Below are positions 58,616 through 64,000 of a stretch of 64,000 nt of DNA, piece after piece; the stretch's first letter is position 1, and the number at the start of each line of letters is the position of its first letter. The position numbers were made by a program, and so were the translations under genes. Origin of the DNA: Streptomyces canus (lineage in GTDB: Bacteria > Actinomycetota > Actinomycetes > Streptomycetales > Streptomycetaceae); contig NZ_JAUSYQ010000002.1 of the NCBI RefSeq assembly GCF_030816965.1, positions 9,414,001-9,478,000 on the forward strand, given 5' to 3'. Below the pieces are notes generated by a model, which saw only the letters and a program-made list of their open reading frames with translations, did not search any database and was not told the DNA's origin.

Positions 58616-59367
58616 ACGGCCGGTTCCTCCTCCGTGCTCGCCAGGATCTCCGCGATGTGCACCGGCCGCATGCCCGACTCCAGCCGGCTCATCGTGCCCC
58701 CGATGTGCATGAGGCACGAGTTGTCGGCGGCGCACAGCACCTCCGCGCCCGTCGACTCGGCGTTGCGCACCTTGTCCGCGCCCATCGCCGCCGAGACATC
58801 GGCGTTCTTCAGCGCGAAGGTGCCACCGAAGCCGCAGCACTCGTCGGCGCCCGGAAGCTCCTTGAGCTCAAGCCCCTTGACCGCCTGGAGCAGCCGCCGG
58901 GGCCGGTCACCGAGTCCGAGGCCCCGCAGTCCGTGACAGGTCGGGTGGTACGTCACCGTGTGCGGGTAGTACGCCCCGACGTCCGTCACCCCCATCACGT
59001 CCACCAGGAACTCCGTCAGCTCGTAGGTCTTCGGCACCACCGGCGCGAGAGTGGTCGCGAGGCTTTCCCCGCGCCCCTCGGCCCGGGCCCGCTCACCCAT
59101 CCGCGGATACAGCTCCCGCACCATCGCCCCGCACGATCCGGACGGCGTCACGATCGCCTCATAGTCCCGGAATACATCGGAGAAATGGCGGGCCAGCGGT
59201 TCCGCCTCATGCCGGTAGCCGGTGTTGTAGTGCGCCTGCCCGCAGCAGGTCTGGGACATCGGGAAGTCGACGTCGACGCCCAGCCTGGTCAGCAGTTTCA
59301 CCACGGCGCGCCCGGTGTCCGGATAGAGCGTGTCATTGACACAGGTCAGGAACAGGGCGACACGCAT
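58612..59367 (-). CDS. lutA: LutA, L-lactate oxidation protein with two CCG domains
   Basis: A 251-residue LutA/YkgE protein. Two cysteine-rich CCG domains are present: TCVNDTLYPDTGRAV then SQTCCGQAHYNTGY (residues ~8-50), and TYHPTCHGLRGLG then GADECCGFGGTFALKN (~130-195). These bind Fe-S clusters like those in heterodisulfide reductase and GlpC. GGAG is 6 bases before the ATG at 59367. It begins the lutABC operon. Set within a rhamnose locus, the operon would take the L-lactate made from lactaldehyde. Confidence 0.95.
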   Translation of the reverse strand: MRVALFLTCVNDTLYPDTGRAVVKLLTRLGVDVDFPMSQTCCGQAHYNTGYRHEAEPLARHFSDVFRDYEAIVTPSGSCGAMVRELYPRMGERARAEGRGESLATTLAPVVPKTYELTEFLVDVMGVTDVGAYYPHTVTYHPTCHGLRGLGLGDRPRRLLQAVKGLELKELPGADECCGFGGTFALKNADVSAAMGADKVRNAESTGAEVLCAADNSCLMHIGGTMSRLESGMRPVHIAEILASTEEEPAV

Positions 59368-59422
59368 CGCGGCTCCTTGTGGTCGGTCATCGGATGAGTG
59401 AAGCGTAGTCGGAGGTGCAAGT

Positions 59423-59439
59423 CCGGGGGAGACCCCCGG
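59423..59439 (-). terminator. Hairpin right after the rhamnulokinase stop
   Basis: CCGGGGG, loop AGA, CCCCCGG: a perfect 7-bp stem that begins directly after the TGA of the kinase gene (59440-59442). No T-run. It separates the kinase operon from lutABC, whose promoter would lie in the remaining 55 bp. Confidence 0.6.
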
Positions 59440-60876
59440 TCAGTCTCCGGCGAGGCGGGCCTGCGCCTCGCGCCAGCGCGCGCGGTCGCCCCGCGGCTCG
59501 TACCGCGTGAGCGGCTGGGTCCGGGTGAGCAGCTCGCGCCCGCCCGCGAGGTCGCGCACGAGCCCATGGGCCCGCGCCTGGACCAGGACGTTGCCGAGCG
59601 CGGCCGCCTCGGTCGGCCCCGCCACCACCGGCAGCCCGCAGGCGTCGGCGGTCAGCTGGCACAGCAGGGCGTTGCGCGTACCGCCCCCGACGACGTGCAC
59701 GACGTCGACGGGATGTCCGGCCAGCCGCTGCGCCTCGTCGACCGCCTTGCGGTGGGCCAGAGCGAGGGAGTCGAGGATGCACCGCGTGACCTCGGCGGGG
59801 GAGACGGGCACCGGCTGCCCCGAAGCACGGCACGCCTCGGCGATCCGCTCCGGCATCCGGCCCGGCGCGAGGAACATCGCGTCCCCGGCGTCCACCACCG
59901 ACCGCAGCGCCGGCACCTTCGCCGCGTCCAGCAGCAGTTCGCCCAGGTCCGGGTCGCCCCAGGCCCGTACGCACTCCTGGAGCAGCCACAGCCCCATGAT
60001 GTTCCGCAGATACCGGACCGTGCCGTCGAGCCCCAGCTCGTTGGTGAAGTTCGCGGCCCGGCTCTCCTCGGTCAGCACCGGAGCGTCGAGCTCGAGGCCC
60101 GCGAGAGACCAGGTGCCGGTGCAGATGTAGGCGAACCGCTCGCCGGACGCGGGCACGGCGGCCACCGCGGAGGCGGTGTCGTGCGATCCGACGGCCGTCA
60201 CGGGCACGGGCCCGCGGAGTCCGGTCTCCTCCAGAACCTCGGGCCGCAGCAGACCCGCGGGATCACCCGGCTGCCGCAGCGGCGCGAACAGCTCCAGGTC
60301 GATCCCGACCCGCCCGGCGATGTCGTACGACCACGCCCGCGTCCGGGGATCGATGAGCTGGGTGGTCGAGGCGTTGGTCAGCTCGGTGCCCTGCTCGCCG
60401 GTCAGCCAGTAGGTGAGCAGGTCGGGAATGAGCAACAGCCGCTGAGCGCCCACGAGCCGGTCCGCCACGAGCTGGTACAGCGTGTTGAACGGCGCGTACT
60501 GGAGCCCGGTCGCCGCATAGAGCTCCGGCGCGGGCACGGTCGCCCACACCTTCTGCGCGACCCCTTCGGTACGGGAGTCCCGGTAGTGCACCGGGTTGCC
60601 GAGCAGCGCCCCGCCGGTGTCCAGCAGCCCGTAGTCCACGGCCCAGCTGTCGATACCGACGGAGTCGACCTGCCCGGCGGCCCGCAGCCCGTCCAGGACA
60701 CCGCCGTACAGCGAGAGGATGTCCCAGCGCAGGCCCTCCGGGACCCGGACCGGACGGTTCACGAACCGGTGTGCCTCGGACAGCTCCAGGCTGTCGGGGC
60801 CGACGCGGCCGACCATGACACGTCCGCTGGACGCGCCGAGGTCGACCGCGGCGTACGACTTCACGGATGCGCTCAT
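59440..60876 (-). CDS. rhaB: L-rhamnulokinase
   Basis: A 478-residue FGGY-family sugar kinase that phosphorylates L-rhamnulose. YAAVDLGASSGRVMVGRVGP at the N-terminus, VDSVGIDSWAVDYGLLDTGG near residues 70-89 (catalytic Asp), YAATGLQYAPFNTLYQLVAD near 120-139, AVGSHDTASAVAAVPASGER near 231-250, ICTGTWSLAGLEL near 253-265 and VHVVGGGTRNALLCQLTADA near 405-424. The SHDTASA block is typical of rhamnulokinases. Its ATG overlaps the stop of the aldolase/dehydrogenase gene (ATGA). Confidence 0.94.
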   Translation of the reverse strand: MSASVKSYAAVDLGASSGRVMVGRVGPDSLELSEAHRFVNRPVRVPEGLRWDILSLYGGVLDGLRAAGQVDSVGIDSWAVDYGLLDTGGALLGNPVHYRDSRTEGVAQKVWATVPAPELYAATGLQYAPFNTLYQLVADRLVGAQRLLLIPDLLTYWLTGEQGTELTNASTTQLIDPRTRAWSYDIAGRVGIDLELFAPLRQPGDPAGLLRPEVLEETGLRGPVPVTAVGSHDTASAVAAVPASGERFAYICTGTWSLAGLELDAPVLTEESRAANFTNELGLDGTVRYLRNIMGLWLLQECVRAWGDPDLGELLLDAAKVPALRSVVDAGDAMFLAPGRMPERIAEACRASGQPVPVSPAEVTRCILDSLALAHRKAVDEAQRLAGHPVDVVHVVGGGTRNALLCQLTADACGLPVVAGPTEAAALGNVLVQARAHGLVRDLAGGRELLTRTQPLTRYEPRGDRARWREAQARLAGD

Positions 60877-62912
60877 CGCAGGAAGGCGGCCGCGACGCCG
60901 GCGTCGACCGGGATGTGCAGCCCGGTGGTGTGCGTCAGCTCCCCGCCGGTCAGTGCGAACACGGCGTTGGCCACGTGCTCGGGGAGCACCTCGCGCTTGA
61001 GGATGGTCCGCTGTGCGTAGAACTCGCCCAGCTTCTCCTCCTCCACGCCGTACACGGCCGCGCGCTTGGCACCCCAGCCGCCGGCGAAGATCCCGGATCC
61101 ACGCACCACGCCGTCCGGGTTGACACCGTTGACGCGGATGCCGTGCTCGCCCAGTTCGGCGGCCAGCAGCCGCACCTGGTGGGCCTGGTCGGCCTTGGTG
61201 GCGGAGTAGGCGATGTTGTTGGGCCCGGCGAAGACGGCGTTCTTGGAGGCGATGTAGACGATGTCGCCACCCAGCTTCTGCGCGATCATCACCCGGGCCG
61301 CCTCCCGCGACACCAGGAAGGAACCGCGCGCCATGATGTCGTGCTGGAGGTCCCAGTCCTTGGCAGAGGTCTCCAGGAGCGGCTTGGAGATCGAGATGCC
61401 GGCGTTGTTCACGACGAGGTCCACCCCACCGAAGGCCAGTACCGCGGCGCGGAACGACTCGGCGATCTGCTCCTCGGACGTGACGTCGACGGTCACGGCG
61501 ACGGCCTTGTCGGGCCCGCCGAGCTCCTCGGCGACGGCGGAGGCGTTCTCGGCGTTGAGGTCCGCGACGACGACGCACGCCCCCTCGGCGACCAGGCGCT
61601 GCGCGATGGCCTTCCCGATACCGCTGCCGGCGCCGGTCACCAGCGCCACGCGTGTCGCGAGCGGCTTGGGCTTCGGCATCCGCTGGAGCTTGGCCTCCTC
61701 GAGGGCCCAGTACTCGATGCGGAACTTCTCGGACTCCTCGATGGGCGCGTACGCCGAGACGGCCTCGGCGCCCCGCATCACGTTGATCGCGTTGACATAG
61801 AACTCACCCGCGACGCGGGCGGTCTGCTTGTCCTTGCCGAAGGAGAACATGCCGACACCCGGGACGAGCACGATCGCCGGGTCGGCGCCGCGCATGGCGG
61901 GGGAGTCGGGCAGCGCGTGCCGCTGGTAGTAGGCGGCGTACTCCTCGCGGTACTCGGCGTGCAGGACGTCGAGCCGCGCGATGGCCTCCTCCAGCGGAGC
62001 CGTCGGCGGCAGGTCCAGGACGAGCGGCCGCACCTTGGTCCGCAGGAAGTGGTCGGGGCAGGAGGTTCCGAGCGCGGCGAGCCGGGGGTGCTCGGCACGG
62101 GCCAGGAACTCCAGAACGGCCTCGGAGTCGTTGAAGTGCCCGACCTGCGGCTTGTCCTGGGAGGCGACGGCGCGGACGTACGGCGCGAGGGCGGCCGCCC
62201 GCTCCCGCCGGTCGGCCTCGCCAAGGGCGCCGTAGCCCTCGATGACGGGCCCGAAGGGTTCGGCCTTGCCGCGCTCCTCCAGGAACTTCTCGGCGGTCCG
62301 GATGATGTGCAGCGAGTTCCGCTCGCACTCCTCGGCGGTGTCACCCCAGGCGGTGATCCCGTGCCCGCCGAGGACGACACCGATCGCCTGCGGGTTGGCG
62401 GCCTTGATGGCGGCGATGTCCAGCCCCAGCTGGAACCCTGGGCGCCGCCACGGCACCCACGCGACGGTGTCGCCGAAACACTCGGCGGTCAGCTTCTCCC
62501 CGTCGGCGGCACAGGCCAGCGCGATACCGGAGTCCGGGTGCAGATGATCGACATGGGCGGCCTCGACCAGCCCGTGCATGGCGGTGTCGATGGACGGAGC
62601 CGCGCCGCCCTTGCCGTGCAGGCAGTAGTCGAACGCGGCGACCATCTCGTCCTCGCGCTCGACACCCGGGTACACGTCGACGAGCGCCCGCATCCGATCG
62701 AGCCGCAGCACGGCGAGCCCACCTTCGGTGAGCGTCCCGAGGTCACCCCCGGACCCCTTGACCCACATCAGCTCCACATCACCCCCGGTGACGGGGTCGG
62801 TGTCGGTGCCCTTGGCGGACGCGTTGCCGCCGGCGTAGTTGGTGTTGCGGGCGTCGGAGCCGAGCCGGTGGGACCGAGCGAGGAGAGCGGCGGCTTCGGG
62901 ATGGATTGCCAT
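60873..62912 (-). CDS. rhaEW: Fused rhamnulose-1-phosphate aldolase / L-lactaldehyde dehydrogenase
   Basis: A 679-residue two-domain protein. Residues 1-~390 are a class II aldolase: GGNASAKGTD, AMHGLVEAAHVDHLHPDSGI (zinc His residues) and GHGITAWG; they split rhamnulose 1-phosphate into dihydroxyacetone phosphate and L-lactaldehyde. Residues ~425-679 are a short-chain dehydrogenase: VALVTGAGSGIGKAIAQRLV, VVNNAGIS, YIASKNAVFA and YSATKADQAHQV (catalytic Tyr and Lys); they oxidise the lactaldehyde to L-lactate. Bacillus RhaEW has the same layout. It makes the substrate for LutABC next door. The isomerase gene lies 140 bp upstream. Confidence 0.95.
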   Translation of the reverse strand: MAIHPEAAALLARSHRLGSDARNTNYAGGNASAKGTDTDPVTGGDVELMWVKGSGGDLGTLTEGGLAVLRLDRMRALVDVYPGVEREDEMVAAFDYCLHGKGGAAPSIDTAMHGLVEAAHVDHLHPDSGIALACAADGEKLTAECFGDTVAWVPWRRPGFQLGLDIAAIKAANPQAIGVVLGGHGITAWGDTAEECERNSLHIIRTAEKFLEERGKAEPFGPVIEGYGALGEADRRERAAALAPYVRAVASQDKPQVGHFNDSEAVLEFLARAEHPRLAALGTSCPDHFLRTKVRPLVLDLPPTAPLEEAIARLDVLHAEYREEYAAYYQRHALPDSPAMRGADPAIVLVPGVGMFSFGKDKQTARVAGEFYVNAINVMRGAEAVSAYAPIEESEKFRIEYWALEEAKLQRMPKPKPLATRVALVTGAGSGIGKAIAQRLVAEGACVVVADLNAENASAVAEELGGPDKAVAVTVDVTSEEQIAESFRAAVLAFGGVDLVVNNAGISISKPLLETSAKDWDLQHDIMARGSFLVSREAARVMIAQKLGGDIVYIASKNAVFAGPNNIAYSATKADQAHQVRLLAAELGEHGIRVNGVNPDGVVRGSGIFAGGWGAKRAAVYGVEEEKLGEFYAQRTILKREVLPEHVANAVFALTGGELTHTTGLHIPVDAGVAAAFLR

Positions 62913-62956
62913 GAACTTCCAGTCCTTACTGAAAAGAGGGTGAGATTACTTCCCTA

Positions 62957-63027
62957 GGGGTGCGGGGCTGCATCAATGTGCGGCTCCGCCGCGTGGGCGC
63001 GACCGGCCACGAACCGGCCCGCACCCC
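62957..63027. repeat. Dispersed stem-loop element, copy 2
   Basis: The 26-bp core at 62979-63004 is identical to 6000-6025. Here the outer arms GGGGTGCGGG (62957-62966) and CCCGCACCCC (63018-63027) are perfect complements, closing a large hairpin. It fills the gap between the isomerase and the aldolase gene and may act as a transcript-processing or partial termination site. Confidence 0.6.
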
Positions 63028-63052
63028 GCAACGAATGGAACCCGGCAGACGC

Positions 63053-64000
63053 TTACGCCCCCCACCCGGCCTGCTCCCCGCCAACCCGCTCGGCCACGAT
63101 CTTCTCGGCCCACCCGGACCGCTTGTACGCGGCAATCGGATTGGCGTCCAACCCCATCTCTTCCCGCACCTCGGCAAGCAGCGGCCGCACGTCGGTGTTG
63201 TACGCGTCCATCAGCACCGCGTTCGCCTCCAGCACGTCACCCTCGCGCTGAGCCACGGCAAGAGCGTCCCGGTCGACCAGGAGCGCCTTGGCGGTCGCTT
63301 CCTGGACGTTCATGACGGACCGGATGATCGCCGGAATCTTCGCCTCGATGTTGTGGCACTGGTCGAGCATGAAGGCGACGTCGGACGTGTACCCGCCGCC
63401 ACGGATGACCTCGTACATGATCCGGAACAGCTGGAACGGATCGGCCGCCCCCACCATGAGGTCGTCGTCGGCGTAGAACCGCGAGTTGAAGTCGAACCCG
63501 CCGAGCTTCCCCTCCCGCAGCAGCGTGGCGACGATGAACTCGATGTTGGTGCCAGGCGCGTGGTGCCCGGTGTCGACGACGACCTGCGCCTTGGGGCCGA
63601 GCTTCAGACAGTGCGCGTACGCCGTCCCCCAGTCCGGCACGTCCGTCGAGTAGAAGGCCGGCTCGAAGAACTTGTACTCGAGCAGCATCCGCTGCCCGTC
63701 CCCCAGACGGTCGTACACCTCGGACAGGCCTTCGGACAGCCGGTCCTGCCGGGCCCGCAGATCATCCTGACCGGGATAGTTCGTGCCGTCGGCGAACCAC
63801 AGCTTCAGGTCCTGGGACCCGGTCGCGTCCATGATGTCGACGCACTCCAGCAGATGATCGAGAGCCTTCCGTCGCACGGAGGCGTCGGGATGGCAGATGC
63901 TGCCCAGCTTGTAGTCGTCGTCCTGGAACGTGTTGGAGTTGATGGCGCCCAGCTTCACGCCCCGCTCCTCGGCGAACTTCGCCAGCGCGGCGTAGTCCTC
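63053..64000 (-). CDS. rhaI: L-Rhamnose isomerase (RhaI type), N-terminus outside the window
   Basis: The last 315 residues of an L-rhamnose isomerase of the Pseudomonas type, a metal-dependent TIM barrel turning L-rhamnose into L-rhamnulose. Marks: [60 protein letters not shown] (metal Glu), [19 protein letters not shown], and [18 protein letters not shown] (metal Asp and His set). The C-terminus ends with [21 protein letters not shown]. The frame is open to the right edge. It is the first known step of the pathway that runs on through the next two genes. Confidence 0.93.
   Translation of the reverse strand, partial: EDYAALAKFAEERGVKLGAINSNTFQDDDYKLGSICHPDASVRRKALDHLLECVDIMDATGSQDLKLWFADGTNYPGQDDLRARQDRLSEGLSEVYDRLGDGQRMLLEYKFFEPAFYSTDVPDWGTAYAHCLKLGPKAQVVVDTGHHAPGTNIEFIVATLLREGKLGGFDFNSRFYADDDLMVGAADPFQLFRIMYEVIRGGGYTSDVAFMLDQCHNIEAKIPAIIRSVMNVQEATAKALLVDRDALAVAQREGDVLEANAVLMDAYNTDVRPLLAEVREEMGLDANPIAAYKRSGWAEKIVAERVGGEQAGWGA

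Noticed and set aside
59395..59440. tRNA-like stretch (GGTGCAAGTCC)
   Set aside because: No acceptor stem or anticodon arm can be paired; the strong hairpin there is better explained as the rhaB terminator.

Overview
The window is high-GC actinobacterial DNA, almost certainly a Streptomyces chromosome. Codon third positions are strongly G/C, GTG starts and four-base ATGA/GTGA gene junctions are common, and many families are typical of the genus: F420-type luciferase-like oxidoreductase, LacI-controlled sugar loci, secreted ricin-lectin proteins, DUF4389 and DUF2231 membrane proteins. It is an accessory, catabolic part of the chromosome, with many regulators paired with small transport or enzyme sets and several decayed genes. 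No tRNA, rRNA, CRISPR array or intact mobile element was found.

Region 1 (1-6.1 kb): a CoA-transferase cut by the window edge, a chorismate-mutase-like protein, the last ~18 codons of a lost acyl-CoA synthetase, a MarR regulator with palindromes in front of it, a TerC-type membrane protein, a luciferase-like oxidoreductase behind a 19-bp-spacer (MerR-type) promoter, a tiny zinc-ribbon protein and a LysR regulator. Region 2 (6.1-17.4 kb): NADPH-dependent FMN reductase facing a TetR regulator over two GGACC-N2-GGTCC sites; a LacI-type regulator, pobA and an aldehyde dehydrogenase forming an aromatic aldehyde to 4-hydroxybenzoate to protocatechuate unit; thioredoxin, a disulfide oxidoreductase, peptide deformylase, a PepSY membrane protein, two overlapping MarR-like genes and a pirin.

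Region 3 (17.4-20.1 kb) is decayed: an IS5-type transposase remnant, a small P-loop kinase and a truncated membrane-protein pseudogene. Region 4 (20.1-29.3 kb): GH42 beta-galactosidase, two sugar ABC permeases and a lipoprotein binding protein in one operon, a divergent LacI repressor, then a secreted BNR/sialidase-fold protein with two ricin-type lectin modules. Region 5 (29.3-37.6 kb): a fragment of a second pirin, DUF4389 protein, remnant of a GH65 phosphorylase, 6-phosphofructokinase, DUF2231 protein, a secreted ricin-lectin/beta-helix protein, YihY and PAP2 membrane proteins.

Region 6 (37.7-44.2 kb) is one operon: MFS transporter, two cytoplasmic GH35 beta-galactosidases and a LacI repressor, with a perfect 16-bp operator inside a promoter that would give a nearly leaderless mRNA. 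Region 7 (44.3-53.4 kb): YheO-type regulator with a PLP dehydratase, a cupin, a decayed alcohol dehydrogenase carrying a threefold 39-bp tandem duplication, a MoxR ATPase/VWA pair, an ABC exporter-like pair and two unknown genes. Region 8 (53.4-64 kb) is a compact L-rhamnose locus: cytoplasmic GH78 alpha-L-rhamnosidase, lutABC (L-lactate to pyruvate), rhamnulokinase, a fused rhamnulose-1-phosphate aldolase/lactaldehyde dehydrogenase and L-rhamnose isomerase.

Read together, regions 4, 6 and 8 suggest use of plant cell-wall side chains rich in beta-galactose and rhamnose (arabinogalactan or rhamnogalacturonan fragments): secreted lectin-bearing proteins act outside, oligosaccharides enter through ABC and MFS transporters, and cytoplasmic galactosidases and rhamnosidase finish the work. 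The single-nucleotide to 4-nt overlaps and matched LacI operators support this reading; substrate identities are inference.
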